This document shows, in pieces, positions 41,152 through 50,209 of a stretch of DNA of 64,000 nucleotides. The position numbers were made by a program, and so were the translations under genes. Below the pieces are notes generated by a model. The model saw only the letters and a list, made by a program, of their open reading frames with translations, ran no database searches and was not told where the DNA came from. This stretch comes from Haloterrigena turkmenica DSM 5511 (lineage in GTDB: Archaea; Halobacteriota; Halobacteria; Halobacteriales; Natrialbaceae). Each line of letters begins with the position of its first letter. Position 1 is the first letter of the stretch. The DNA is taken from contig NC_013743.1 in the NCBI RefSeq assembly GCF_000025325.1, positions 1,488,001-1,552,000 on the forward strand, given 5' to 3'.

Positions 41152-41976
41152 CTACGCGTCGATCGCCTCGAGGACCGTCTCGTCCAGTTGTTTCGCGTCG
41201 GTGAACACGTACCGACTGACCAGCAGCGTGCTCGCCGTGCTCGTCAGGCCGGCGGCGGCGAACAGCATGAGCATGATGACGAACTGGTACTGCGCGGCGT
41301 AGATCGGATTCTCGCCGGCGATAATCATCCCGGACATCAGGCCGGGGATCGAGACGATGCCCAGACTCTTAATCTTGTCCAGCACCGGGATGAGCGCGCC
41401 GTAGACGCTCGTGGAGACGTACTCGCTCACGACGCGCTCCGGCGGCGCGCCGACGCTCAGGACGGCCTCGATCTCGGCGCGGTTCGACGCGAGTTCGCCC
41501 GTAAATCGATCGAGTGCGAGCGAGTTCGTCTTCATCGCCATTGCGATCACCATGCTGCCGATGACGATCAGGTCTCGCATCGTCCGCTCGATCGCGCCGG
41601 CCAGCGCCATCGAAGCGATGACGACGCCGGCTCCGAAGCCGATCGCTACCAGCGAGGCCCGGAACGCGCCCGGAATCGCCCGCCCTCGTTTGTGCGATAT
41701 CCGCGCCGCCGCACAGACCATGAACGCCAGCACGACGCCGGCCCACGCGAGGTGGGCCGCCAGCAGAATCCCGATCACCGCGCCGGCCGCGAGGATCTGG
41801 ACGAGCCCCCGCCCCGCCGTCGTGACGATCTCGCGGCCGAAGCCGAGGTCCCGCAGGTACGTGACGGCCAGCACGACCGCGGCGAGGCCGACCGCGATGG
41901 CGATCTGCAGGAATCCGGTCAGCACCACGGGCTCGCTCGCGTACTCGAGGAACGTCGCGAGCGCGTCCTCGCTCAT
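41152..41976 (-). CDS. fetB: ABC transporter permease, FetB/YbbM family
   Basis: This 274-residue membrane protein has six or seven helices and the FetB/UPF0014 landmarks TTAGRGLVQILAAGAVIG, MVIAMAMKTNSLALDRF and SIPGLMSGMIIAGENPIYAAQYQFVIM. In E. coli FetAB exports iron and aids oxidative stress resistance. Its start overlaps the fetA stop by four bases, so both halves are coupled. Metal specificity in haloarchaea is inferred. Confidence 0.88.
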   Translation of the reverse strand: MSEDALATFLEYASEPVVLTGFLQIAIAVGLAAVVLAVTYLRDLGFGREIVTTAGRGLVQILAAGAVIGILLAAHLAWAGVVLAFMVCAAARISHKRGRAIPGAFRASLVAIGFGAGVVIASMALAGAIERTMRDLIVIGSMVIAMAMKTNSLALDRFTGELASNRAEIEAVLSVGAPPERVVSEYVSTSVYGALIPVLDKIKSLGIVSIPGLMSGMIIAGENPIYAAQYQFVIMLMLFAAAGLTSTASTLLVSRYVFTDAKQLDETVLEAIDA

Positions 41977-42641
41977 CGCATCACCTCCTGTGGCGTCCCG
42001 ACCGCCGTGACGCGTCCGTCCTCGAACGCGACGATCCGATCCCCCAGCCGACGAGCCTGATCGGTATCGTGAGTGACGACGACGCAGGTGAGATCGTCCT
42101 CCCGGATCAGTTCCGCGAGCAGCCCTTCGATCCGCGCCTCGGTCTCGGAATCGAGGTGGGCGGTCGGTTCGTCGAGCAGCACGACCTCGGGATCGACGTA
42201 CAGCGTTCGGGTGACCGCCACCCGCTGGCGCTCGCCGCCGGAGAGGTCGTCGACCCGTTCGTCGCGATAGCCGTCCAGTCCGACACGCTCGAGGAGCCGA
42301 TCGATACGCCGGTCGTCGACGGGCTCGTCGCGCAGTCGGTCACCGATCCCGACGTTGTCAGCGACCGTGCCGGACTGCAACGCGGGCGCCTGCGGGACGA
42401 ACCCGACACGGCGCCGTAACCGCAGCGGATCGATCTCGCGGTAGTCGCGACCGTCGAGATACACCGTCCCTGCAGTGGGCTCGTCGAGTCGATTGAGCAA
42501 CCGCAGAAACGACGACTTGCCGGCGCCGGACGGGCCGACGACCGCCGTCACCTCGGCGGTGGGGACGCGGACGGAGACCGAATCGACGATCCGCTCACCG
42601 TCGACGACCCGCGTGAGGTTCTCGGTCTCGAGTTTCGCCAT
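41973..42641 (-). CDS. fetA: ABC transporter ATP-binding protein, FetA family
   Basis: This 222-residue ATPase has Walker A GPSGAGKSS, Q-loop FVPQAPAL, signature LSGGERQRVA, Walker B VVLLDEPT and the H-loop VVTHDTDQA. It energises the FetB-like permease encoded immediately downstream. Length is normal for the family. A methyltransferase gene follows upstream on the same strand, 72 bases away, and may be part of the same transcript. Confidence 0.9.
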   Translation of the reverse strand: MAKLETENLTRVVDGERIVDSVSVRVPTAEVTAVVGPSGAGKSSFLRLLNRLDEPTAGTVYLDGRDYREIDPLRLRRRVGFVPQAPALQSGTVADNVGIGDRLRDEPVDDRRIDRLLERVGLDGYRDERVDDLSGGERQRVAVTRTLYVDPEVVLLDEPTAHLDSETEARIEGLLAELIREDDLTCVVVTHDTDQARRLGDRIVAFEDGRVTAVGTPQEVMR

Positions 42642-42713
42642 TCTAGCCGACGTACGGTCGCTGGATACAAGTGCTACTCGAGGTCGCGGCGGCTACCGCC
42701 CGACGGCCGTCCG

Positions 42714-43427
42714 TCACTCGAGTTTCCCGCCGGTCAGTCGCACGACGCCGAAGACGTGGCGCTCGTCGGCGACGGCCGTCGACCGCTCGCGGAGGCGCGC
42801 GTGAGCCGCCCGGATCTTCTCGTCCAGTCTGCGGTGTGGGTCGTCCTCGTAGCGCAGTTTCGTCGTCGGTGGCGTCGAGAGCACGACGATCGCTCGGAAG
42901 ACCGCGTTGACCGGCGGCGCGTACCACTCGCGGCTCGAGGCGGCGTTGGCGAGGACGACGCGGCCGCCGGGACCGACGAGGTCGCACCAGTCGTCGACCG
43001 CGCCCGCGGGATCGGCGAGCATGCCGACGACGAACGTCGCGAGGACGGCGTCGACGTCCGAATCAGCGGCCAGCGGCGGCTGCGTCGCGTCGCCCCGAAC
43101 GACGTGGACGTTGTCGTACTCGGCCGTCAGCTCCCGGGCCCGCTCGAGCACCGGGCCAGTAAAATCGATCCCGACGACGGTCCCCTCGGAGCCGACCTGC
43201 TCGCGCAGATAGGGGAGGTTCGCGCCCGTTCCACAGCCCATCTCGACGACGGTGTCGCCGGGCTCGAGACGGCAGGCGGCGGCTCCGCGCCGTCGAAGCT
43301 TCGGAATGCCGGGTGTCCGGCGCGCGACGAGATCGTAGAGGTCGGCCCAGCGGCCGTAGAACTCCTGGGCGCTCTCCGCGTCGGCCTCCCGACGCAGCGT
43401 CCGGAGCCGCGAGCGCAGTCCCGCCAT
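42714..43427 (-). CDS. class I SAM-dependent methyltransferase, UbiE-like
   Basis: This 237-residue protein has motif I VVEMGCGTGANLPYLREQV, followed by VVGIDFTGPVLERARE, GDATQPPLAADSDVD and GPGGRVVLANAAS. The N-terminus (SAQEFYGRWADLYDLVA) resembles UbiE/menaquinone-type or phosphatidylethanolamine methyltransferases. The substrate is unknown. Its ATG lies one base after the thiR stop on the same strand, so it is almost certainly co-transcribed with thiR. Confidence 0.83.
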   Translation of the reverse strand: MAGLRSRLRTLRREADAESAQEFYGRWADLYDLVARRTPGIPKLRRRGAAACRLEPGDTVVEMGCGTGANLPYLREQVGSEGTVVGIDFTGPVLERARELTAEYDNVHVVRGDATQPPLAADSDVDAVLATFVVGMLADPAGAVDDWCDLVGPGGRVVLANAASSREWYAPPVNAVFRAIVVLSTPPTTKLRYEDDPHRRLDEKIRAAHARLRERSTAVADERHVFGVVRLTGGKLE

Positions 43428-43428
43428 C

Positions 43429-44328
43429 TCAGAGCAGCGAGCGGACCGCGTCCGCGACCGATTCGGCGTCCGATCCCAGCACGTAGATCAGCGGTTCGAT
43501 CCCCATGCCGCCGGTCTGGTAGAGCACCGTCGCCTCGGGCTCGTCCTCGATCGCGGCGCCCACGCTCGAGGCGACGTCGCTGGATTCGTCGAACTCGGCG
43601 GTCACGTGACCCTGTTCGGTGAGTTCGGCGAGGAGGTCCGGATCGTAGCGGATGTTGATCGCCGCCGACGCGTTCGCGCCGTGCTCGCGGGCGGCCAGCA
43701 GGACGCTCGCGACGTGTTCGGAGACGCCGAACTCGGGATCCGACGGCACCGTCGCCTGCCCCTTGACGTCGAAGATCCGGCCGGGGACGCCCGCGACGTC
43801 GTCGACGTCATCCGCGTCGGGCGTGCAGGCGACCAGATTGGAGCCGACCGCCGGGATCAGGGTCGCGAAGCCGCCCGCGTTCTCGAGGATGCGCAGTCCG
43901 CGACGCAGCGACGAGAGGACGCGTTCGCTGGTTCGCAGGTCGTTCTCGGGGTCGTGGACGCGGAAGCTCGCGCCGTGGTCGGCGAGTTCGGGAACGGCTT
44001 CCTCGTGGAGTTGGGCCAGGAGGTCGCCGCCGCTCTCGAGGTCGCGCACGAGGACTTCGATCTCGATCAGCGCCTGGACGGGCGTGACGTCGCCGGCCGC
44101 GAGCCCGTCGGCGAGTTCGGAGACGAGCGCCTCGACGCGCTCGTCGTCGGCGATACGTTCGTTGGTGGTGACGTCGCCGTGGGCGTACTTCGAGACGGCG
44201 CTCTGGCTGATGCCGAGAACGTCGGCGACCTCGCTCTGGGTGAGCCCGCGGTCGCGGAGCTCCCCGGCGAGCAGCGACCGGACCGTCGGGAGGAACTCGT
44301 CCACGACGATTTCTTCGACGAATTGCAT
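43429..44328 (-). CDS. thiR: thiamine-responsive transcription regulator ThiR (HTH-ThiN)
   Basis: This 299-residue protein joins an N-terminal helix-turn-helix (LTQSEVADVLGISQSAVSKYAHG) to a C-terminal ThiN domain (about 130-299, with IPAVGSNLVACTPDADDVDDVAGVPGRIFDVKG and YQTGGMGIEPLIYVLG). ThiN binds thiamine phosphates. HTH-ThiN proteins act as repressors of thiamine synthesis genes in archaea. The thi4 gene 4 kb away is a likely target. It is read into by dcd upstream and followed by the methyltransferase. Confidence 0.9.
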   Translation of the reverse strand: MQFVEEIVVDEFLPTVRSLLAGELRDRGLTQSEVADVLGISQSAVSKYAHGDVTTNERIADDERVEALVSELADGLAAGDVTPVQALIEIEVLVRDLESGGDLLAQLHEEAVPELADHGASFRVHDPENDLRTSERVLSSLRRGLRILENAGGFATLIPAVGSNLVACTPDADDVDDVAGVPGRIFDVKGQATVPSDPEFGVSEHVASVLLAAREHGANASAAINIRYDPDLLAELTEQGHVTAEFDESSDVASSVGAAIEDEPEATVLYQTGGMGIEPLIYVLGSDAESVADAVRSLL

Positions 44329-44461
44329 TTGCGACCCCTATGTCCGCCGGCGGAATAACTTGTGGGTCACGAACCCGGTATGCGCCTGAGAGACACGGAG
44401 CGGACGCAGAACGGAGACCGGTCGATCGCGATGGCGCGCGCCGCGTCGCGACGAGCGGTAG

Positions 44462-44488
44462 CGAGGCGCTCACTCCGTTCGCGCCTCG
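44462..44488. repeat. hairpin with conserved TCACTCCGTTC loop (copy 1)
   Basis: CGAGGCGC and GCGCCTCG form a perfect eight-base stem around the 11-base loop TCACTCCGTTC. The same loop with an unrelated six-base stem recurs at 60615-60637. It lies in the 390-base non-coding gap between thiR and dcd. Confidence 0.6.
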
Positions 44489-44578
44489 GAATGCGAATAG
44501 CGCGGGACCGACGGGAGCCGTGAGCCAAGCGAGGCGCGGCGCAAAGCCGTGCGAGGATGAGCGAACGAGCCCGTGAGT

Positions 44579-44628
44579 GAGCGAATCGGCTGGGGAGGAT
44601 GTGGCACTCCCCGGTGCCACGATAGCAG
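44579..44628 (+). repeat. structured repeat, partial copy
   Basis: GAGCGAATCGGCTGGGGAGG, ATGTGG and CACGATAGCAG occur in the same order and spacing at 60410-60460. Between them GTGGCAC (44601-44607) and GTGCCAC (44614-44620) form a perfect stem. The 3' arm of the long terminal stem found in the second copy is missing here. The rest of the gap 44329-44719 shows no gene. Confidence 0.6.
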
Positions 44629-44719
44629 GGGCACTCGTGTTGATGACCGCAACGGTGCAACGAACGGGCCGTGCTCTATCGGTATCCCACAGAATTCAGA
44701 ATTCAGTACCGAACCCGAA

Positions 44720-45319
44720 CTACTCGCGCTCGAGTTGGTCGCCGCCGAACTCGTGGTCGCTCTGGATTCGGGAGGCCTGCGGGCCGTCCTGATCCTGATA
44801 CTTCGAGCCGCGCTCGCTGCCGTACGGTCGCTCCGCCTCGGTCTTCAGTTCGGTGAACGTCAGCTGGGAGATCCGCATCCCGGGCGTGAGCGCGACGGGC
44901 GCGGTGCCGAGATTCGACAGCTCGAGGGTGATCTGCCCGCGGTAGCCGGGGTCGCACAGTCCCGCCGTCGCGTGGACGACCACGGCGAGGCGTCCCAGGG
45001 ACGACCGGCCCTCGACGTGGGCGATCAGGTCCGGCGGGATCTCGACGCGCTCGTGGGTGGTCCCGAGCACGAAGTCGCCCGGATGCAGGATGAAATCGTC
45101 GCCGTCCTCGACGATGGTTTCGGTGACGTACTCGTCGACCTCCTGTTCGGAGTTCGGGTGAATACATGGGATGTTCGTCCGCTGGAACTCGAGGAACTCC
45201 CGGCCGAGTCGGAGGTCGATGCTCGCGGGCTGGATCTGCAGTTCGGGGTCGTCGAGAGGGTCGACGACGAGGTCGCCGGCCTCGAGTCGCTCGAGGATGT
45301 CCGCGTCGGAGAGGATCAT
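44720..45319 (-). CDS. dcd: dCTP deaminase
   Basis: This 199-residue trimeric enzyme deaminates dCTP to dUTP, the first step towards dTTP; some archaeal forms also make dUMP. Landmarks are [31 protein letters not shown] and [14 protein letters not shown] with the catalytic Glu. The start at ATG 45319 ([13 protein letters not shown]) is the normal N-terminus; the frame continues 31 codons upstream without homology. The C-terminal tail is polar and ends DQLERE. Confidence 0.94.
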   Translation of the reverse strand: MILSDADILERLEAGDLVVDPLDDPELQIQPASIDLRLGREFLEFQRTNIPCIHPNSEQEVDEYVTETIVEDGDDFILHPGDFVLGTTHERVEIPPDLIAHVEGRSSLGRLAVVVHATAGLCDPGYRGQITLELSNLGTAPVALTPGMRISQLTFTELKTEAERPYGSERGSKYQDQDGPQASRIQSDHEFGGDQLERE

Positions 45320-45483
45320 ATCGAGTAGGGGCGGCCCACGGGTTCCTAAATCACCCGATCCGATTCGGCGGCCCTCCGGACCGTGACGGAAATCCGAACA
45401 TTCTGTGTTCAATTACACCTTCGAATACACTTTCCGGCTCGCGGCCCGAATCAATTAGTAGGTGGTACCCCGAACGGGTTCCT

Positions 45484-46299
45484 ATGGAGGGGAAACAGGA
45501 GCGGTTCAACGGCGATGCACGGATCTTGCATCAGCGAGCGGTCAGAGTCCCGCTTCCCGACATGGAGGCCGAGCGTGTCTTTCACGAGAACATGCGAACC
45601 ATCGCGGAGGCCCACGAGCGGAAGGCGGACCTGCTCGCCGATCCGGACGTCCCGTTGCTCACCGCCTACGAGGAGGAGTACGCACACGCCGCCGAGAGCT
45701 TCGAGCGGCGACTGAGACGGGTCGCGGGCGACGACTACGACGAGGTCGCGATGGCGTACTTCCGGGGTGACCGCGACGACCGGGTCGCGAAGATCGCCGC
45801 GTACTACGTCGAGGGGGGCTGGCGGGTCCAGCAGTGGGCCACCGTGACGGAGATGGTCTACGCCCCGCTGGTCCTCCGCTATCCGGACAGTTTCACGGTG
45901 AACGTTCGCTTCGCCAGCGGCTACACCACGCCGACGGCGATCTACTACGAGTCGCCGGAGCACTCCTCGGAGGAGTTGGCCGACGAACACGCCGAGACGT
46001 ACTACGAGGAGAGCCAGTACACGCAGCGACAGGCGGCGGAGTACGTCCGGGGGACCGCGGACCTCATTCGGGAGGAGTTCCCGGATCCGGACGAGACTCC
46101 CCTCGAGGAACGCAAGTACGGCGGCGTAGCGTTGGCGGGAGGACGGCGGGGATCGGTCTTCTCGGAGCTCTCAAAGCGCGTCGCGCCCGACCCCGATCGG
46201 TTCTCCGAGTCGATTTCGAAACCGACGCTCGTCGACGCGGGGCCGGAGGCCCGGCGAACCGAGTGCGAGTTCGGCCTCGAGAGCGAGATCGTCCACTGA
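45484..46299 (+). CDS. conserved hypothetical protein
   Basis: This 271-residue soluble acidic protein starts [21 protein letters not shown] do not recognise its family. Helical segments rich in Glu/Arg ([39 protein letters not shown]) precede a more beta-like part ([20 protein letters not shown]). The C-terminal half looks less ordered. CAATTAGTAG about 30 bases before the ATG supports a leaderless start. It precedes pth2 on the same strand with 44 bases between, and a separate TATA (GGATAAAGG) exists for pth2. Confidence 0.7.
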   Translation: MEGKQERFNGDARILHQRAVRVPLPDMEAERVFHENMRTIAEAHERKADLLADPDVPLLTAYEEEYAHAAESFERRLRRVAGDDYDEVAMAYFRGDRDDRVAKIAAYYVEGGWRVQQWATVTEMVYAPLVLRYPDSFTVNVRFASGYTTPTAIYYESPEHSSEELADEHAETYYEESQYTQRQAAEYVRGTADLIREEFPDPDETPLEERKYGGVALAGGRRGSVFSELSKRVAPDPDRFSESISKPTLVDAGPEARRTECEFGLESEIVH

Positions 46300-46343
46300 T
46301 CGCGATAGTCAGGGATAAAGGCGTTCCCGTCCTCTCCTCGGCC

Positions 46344-46682
46344 ATGAAACAGGCCATCGTCGCCCGCACGGACATCGGCATGGGACAGGGAAAACTCGCC
46401 GCGCAGGTCGCCCACGCGTCGCTGTCGGCCTACGAGAAAGCCGACACGCAGCTTCGCGACCAGTGGAAACAGGGCGGCCAGAAGAAGGTCGTCCTCAAGG
46501 GCGAGAGCGAGCGCCAACTCCACGAACTCGCCGCGATCGCCGACAGCGAGGGTATCCCCAACGCGATCGTGCGGGACGCGGGCCACACGCAACTCGAGCC
46601 CGGAACGGTCACGGCGCTGGCCGTCGGTCCGGCGGGAGACGACCGCGTCGACAGCGTCACGGGCGAACTCTCCCTGTTCTGA
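46344..46682 (+). CDS. pth2: peptidyl-tRNA hydrolase, archaeal/eukaryotic type
   Basis: This 112-residue Pth2 enzyme releases peptides from stalled peptidyl-tRNA. The family start [26 protein letters not shown], with its basic and Gln residues, is intact. [13 protein letters not shown] and [24 protein letters not shown] follow. The ATG is at 46344, about 29 bases after a TATA-like GGATAAAGG. Together with truD it forms an RNA-related neighbourhood. Confidence 0.95.
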   Translation: MKQAIVARTDIGMGQGKLAAQVAHASLSAYEKADTQLRDQWKQGGQKKVVLKGESERQLHELAAIADSEGIPNAIVRDAGHTQLEPGTVTALAVGPAGDDRVDSVTGELSLF

Positions 46683-46758
46683 GACTCCGTCGAGCCGATC
46701 ACCGACTCGGAGTCCGCGACGACGCCGACCGCAGTAGCGAGGGCTGAGCCGTTGCCCG

Positions 46759-47055
46759 TCAGGCCGCCAGCCAGAGCGCCGCCCCGACGAGTCCGCCGCC
46801 CACGACGATCGCGCCGATTCGCGCCGTCCGCGCCTCGAGCGGCCCGTCGATGCGCTCGAACGCGATGATGGTGATCGGAACGAGGCCGATTCCGAGCAGG
46901 AACCCGAATCTGGGCCAGTCGCCCGTCGCGAGCGCCACGAGCCCGATTCCGATCGCCAGGCCGGCCGATAGCTCGAGCGGCCGCCGGAGGTCGGCCGCGT
47001 CCATACGACTGCGTTCGGTCAACAGTCCAATAACTCGTTCGATCACCCGTCTCAT
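46759..47055 (-). CDS. small membrane protein of unknown function
   Basis: This 98-residue protein has three hydrophobic segments (LSAGLAIGIGLVALATG, FGFLLGIGLVPITIIAF, IGAIVVGGGLVGAALWLAA) after a basic N-terminus. An internal ATG at 47004 (MDAADLRRPLEL) could be the true start and would give 81 residues. No family is recognised. It diverges from truD. Confidence 0.6.
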   Translation of the reverse strand: MRRVIERVIGLLTERSRMDAADLRRPLELSAGLAIGIGLVALATGDWPRFGFLLGIGLVPITIIAFERIDGPLEARTARIGAIVVGGGLVGAALWLAA

Positions 47056-47139
47056 CGCTCTCCGGTCGACTCGCTCGCGTTCCGCTCGAGGCGAGAACGA
47101 ACCGATTTATCCCCGGCCGCCTAAGCGCCGCCATCCAGC

Positions 47140-48504
47140 ATGCGCCCGGCACATCCCACGGAGCAGGCCGTCGGCATGGCACACTACGTCACCGATACCG
47201 ACGGCGTCGGCGGCCGCCTTCGCGAGGACGACGATCACTTCCGCGTGCGCGAACGCGAGCGCTTCGACACCCAGCCCGTCGACGCGGCGACGGACGCCTA
47301 CCCCTACCTCGTCGTTCGCGCGACGCTGTCGGGCTGGGACACCAACGACTTCGCCGGCCGGCTCTCGGACGCGCTCGGCGTCTCCCGCGAGCGGGTCAAC
47401 TGGGCCGGGACGAAGGACAAGTACGCGGTCACCACGCAGCTGTTCTCGATCTACGGCGCCGACCCCGAGGACCTCCCCGAGGTCCGCGGCGCCGACATCG
47501 AGGTCGTCGGCCGGGCGGGCCGGTCGCTCGAGTTCGGTGACCTCGCGGGCAACGAGTTCGAACTGATCGTCAGCGACGCCGACGCCCCCGAGAATGCGAC
47601 CGCCATCACCGAGGAGCTGCACGCGTTCGGTGGCCACGAGGAGAGTGATGCCGATGCTGCCGACGGCTCGAGCACCGCCGTCGGCGTCCCCAACTTCTTC
47701 GGCCAGCAGCGCTTCGGCAGCCGCCGCCCGGTCACCCACGAGGTCGGCCTCGAGATCGTCCGCGGCTCCTGGGAGGGGGCCGTGATGGCGTATCTCGGGA
47801 ACCCCACCGACGCGGAGCCCGAGTCCACCCAGGAAGCCCGCAGATTTATCGAGGAGACCCGCGACTGGCAGGAGGCCCTCGAGCGCTTCCCGAATCGCCT
47901 GCGCTACGAGCGCTCGCTCTGTCACGGCCTCGCCGAGGTCGACGGCGACCCCGAACCCGACGACTTCCGCGCGGCCCTCGAGCGCCTGCCCTCCAACCTC
48001 CAGCGGCTGTTCGTCCACGCCGCCCAGTCGTACGCGTTCAACCTGATGCTCTCGGCGCGCCTCGAGCGCGGGCTGCCGTTCGACGAACCCGTCGCGGGCG
48101 ACGTGGCCTGCTTCGCCGACACCGACGCCCCCGCGGGTCTCGAGTTGCCCGACACCGACCGCCTCCAGCGGGTCACCGACCGTCGCGTGCGCTCGGTCCG
48201 GCGTCACTGCGAGCGCGGCCGGGCGTTCGTCACGGCGCCGCTCGTGGGCACCGAGACGGAGCTCGCCGACGGCGAGCAGGGCGAGATCGAACGCGCCGTC
48301 CTCGACGACCTGGGCCTCGAGCCCGCCGACTTCGACCTCCCCGGCGAGTTCTACTCGAGTGGCACCCGGCGCGCGATCCTGGTGCGGACGACCATCGAAC
48401 TCGAGACCGACCCCCTCACGCTCTCGTTCGCGCTGCCGAAGGGGTCGTACGCGACGGTCCTCCTTCGGGAGTACCTGAAGGTCGATCCGGTCGACCTGGG
48501 ATGA
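47140..48504 (+). CDS. truD: tRNA pseudouridine(13) synthase
   Basis: This 454-residue enzyme converts U13 of tRNAs to pseudouridine. The catalytic Asp93 lies in [25 protein letters not shown] and the TRUD insertion domain follow, and the C-terminal LREYLKVDP is typical. ATTTATCC about 33 bases upstream is the likely TATA element. Length is typical for the archaeal enzyme. It follows the pth2 region on the same strand. Confidence 0.95.
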   Translation: MRPAHPTEQAVGMAHYVTDTDGVGGRLREDDDHFRVRERERFDTQPVDAATDAYPYLVVRATLSGWDTNDFAGRLSDALGVSRERVNWAGTKDKYAVTTQLFSIYGADPEDLPEVRGADIEVVGRAGRSLEFGDLAGNEFELIVSDADAPENATAITEELHAFGGHEESDADAADGSSTAVGVPNFFGQQRFGSRRPVTHEVGLEIVRGSWEGAVMAYLGNPTDAEPESTQEARRFIEETRDWQEALERFPNRLRYERSLCHGLAEVDGDPEPDDFRAALERLPSNLQRLFVHAAQSYAFNLMLSARLERGLPFDEPVAGDVACFADTDAPAGLELPDTDRLQRVTDRRVRSVRRHCERGRAFVTAPLVGTETELADGEQGEIERAVLDDLGLEPADFDLPGEFYSSGTRRAILVRTTIELETDPLTLSFALPKGSYATVLLREYLKVDPVDLG

Positions 48505-48541
48505 AGCGGAGGTTTTTGAGGCCGTGCGGCGAAGCGGATAT

Positions 48542-48949
48542 ATGACCTCGGGAGGCCACGGATTCGTCGCGGATCGAAGCGACCGGAGCGACGGTACCGA
48601 CGGGAGCGATCGCAACGAGCGCCACGTCCGACGGGGTTCGAACGATAGCGGCGTGATCGGCACCGGCGAGGACCGCGAACTCGTCGACTGGCGTACGCTG
48701 GAGGTCGACGGAACGACAGTGTACGAACTCGAGTATGACCGACCGGCCCCGGAGCCGACGACCCGCGCGCCGACGTTCGGGCCGACCAGCGGCGGGACGG
48801 TGCCCTGCCGAGAACAGTCAGTTCGGCTGCCCGACGGCGAGCGGATCCCCGCGACCGAAGCGGCCTCCGAGGCCGAGGGGACGACGCTGCGCGTCCGCCG
48901 CGACGATCCGTCGATTCTCGCCCGCCTTCGTCGGTTCGTTCCGTGGTAA
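48542..48949 (+). CDS. hypothetical protein, disordered N-terminus
   Basis: This 135-residue frame begins MTSGGHGFVADRSDRSDG. The first 45 residues are Gly/Ser/Asp/Arg-rich and probably disordered. The rest (ELVDWRTLEVDGTTVYELEYDRP, EQSVRLPDGERIPATEAA) looks like a small beta domain. No family is recognised. GGTTTTTGAGG about 28 bases before the ATG is a TATA candidate. A GTG at 48524 is the alternative start. Confidence 0.55.
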   Translation: MTSGGHGFVADRSDRSDGTDGSDRNERHVRRGSNDSGVIGTGEDRELVDWRTLEVDGTTVYELEYDRPAPEPTTRAPTFGPTSGGTVPCREQSVRLPDGERIPATEAASEAEGTTLRVRRDDPSILARLRRFVPW

Positions 48950-48968
48950 CTGGGCCCGTGTCCGTCTC

Positions 48969-49496
48969 TCAGGCGAGCGCGTCTCGAAGGACGATACCGA
49001 AGCCGGCGGCGCCGACGCAGAGCGAAATCAGACCGCCGATTCCGGTCAGCGCGAGCGCCCCGTTGAGGACGGCGGCGACGAGTAGCGGCGTCAGCCAACC
49101 GTCGGTGTGGCCGACCAGCCGATCGGCGATGGCGAGGTAGCCGACGGCGGCGCCGACCGCCCACACCAAGTAGGCGACGAGGATGAGCGGAATTGCGACC
49201 AAGATACCGATGATCGTGATGACCAGCAGGACGGTTAGGAGACCGAGGGCGAACAGCGAGAGGATCCCGTAGAGAAAGCCGCCGACGGGGTTCTCGAGGA
49301 CGGCGGCCATCATCCGCTCCGTGTACCCGGGAGCGATTGCGACCAGAATCGCGCCGACGACCAGCGTCGTCAGGAACGCGCCGACCGCGCCGCCGACGAG
49401 ACCGACCGGCGTGCCGACGTCGACGTCGACTCCCGGGTTCGGATTTGCCTGTGCGATCGAGACGGCCATTGTGACGGACTGAACGAAATCGATCAT
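48969..49496 (-). CDS. haloarchaeal polytopic membrane protein
   Basis: This 175-residue protein has four or five hydrophobic helices (GAFLTTLVVGAILVAIAPG, GILSLFALGLLTVLLVITIIGILVAIPLILVAYLVWAVG and later segments). The layout, an APGYTERM loop followed by paired helices, recalls the membrane domain seen in haloarchaeal bactofilin-associated proteins, but no function is known. The start at 49496 may be nine codons too long; an ATG lies at 49469. Confidence 0.65.
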   Translation of the reverse strand: MIDFVQSVTMAVSIAQANPNPGVDVDVGTPVGLVGGAVGAFLTTLVVGAILVAIAPGYTERMMAAVLENPVGGFLYGILSLFALGLLTVLLVITIIGILVAIPLILVAYLVWAVGAAVGYLAIADRLVGHTDGWLTPLLVAAVLNGALALTGIGGLISLCVGAAGFGIVLRDALA

Positions 49497-49669
49497 GCGT
49501 CCCGTAGGACGCCCTCGAGGGTAAAGTGGTGCATTCGATCAGTGAGTGCGAACGTCTACTCGGCGAGCGGGTCTCGAGCCGTGAACGACGCCCGCGGCGA
49601 ACCGCGATCCGCGACGGCGTAAGCGACGGCCGCTAACAGGCTTTTGTCCGCTCGAGTCCTACGGACCCC

Positions 49670-50137
49670 ATGCGCAGAACATCCGCGCGAAGCACGCGAC
49701 TGCAACGGGAGATCGACGAACTCGTCGCCCGCGGCTGGACGATCGAAGAGGAAGCGCCCGACCACGTCGTGATGATCGATCGGGAGTTCGGGTCGCTGGT
49801 TTCGCACCTGCTGGTCGCGATCCTGACGTTCTGGTTCTCGATGGGGGTGGGAAACGTCGTCTGGGGCGCGTACAACTACGTCTCGAACTCCCGACGACGC
49901 GTCCTCTGGGAGGACGGCCGGGAGTGTCCGAACTGCGGCGCCGGCGCCTCGCCGGAGGCCGCCTACTGTCCGGACTGCGGCGAGGAACTCGCGAGCGGGC
50001 GCGACTCGAGCGCCACGGTCGCCTGTCCCGACTGCGAGGCCGTCGTCGACGCGGGCTCGCGGTACTGTCCGAACTGCGGGACGAGACTCGACGACGCGGT
50101 CGGTGACGTGGCTGACGCGCTCAACGGCGATTTTTGA
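49670..50137 (+). CDS. membrane protein with double zinc ribbon
   Basis: This 155-residue protein has a soluble N-terminus (LQREIDELVARGWTIEEE) and one hydrophobic helix (LLVAILTFWFSMGVGNVVWGAY). Two zinc-ribbon modules follow (CPNCGAGASPEAAYCPDCG and CPDCEAVVDAGSRYCPNCG), each with two CxxC pairs. Similar haloarchaeal proteins exist without known function; the ribbons suggest protein or nucleic-acid binding at the cytoplasmic face. GCTTTTGTCC about 30 bases upstream may be its TATA element. Confidence 0.72.
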   Translation: MRRTSARSTRLQREIDELVARGWTIEEEAPDHVVMIDREFGSLVSHLLVAILTFWFSMGVGNVVWGAYNYVSNSRRRVLWEDGRECPNCGAGASPEAAYCPDCGEELASGRDSSATVACPDCEAVVDAGSRYCPNCGTRLDDAVGDVADALNGDF

Positions 50138-50209
50138 GCCGCCCGCGGACGCGTCGCCGCGGAACCGAACCCGATAGGTAGCTCGCCACTCTTTCCACGC
50201 GTACGACGA

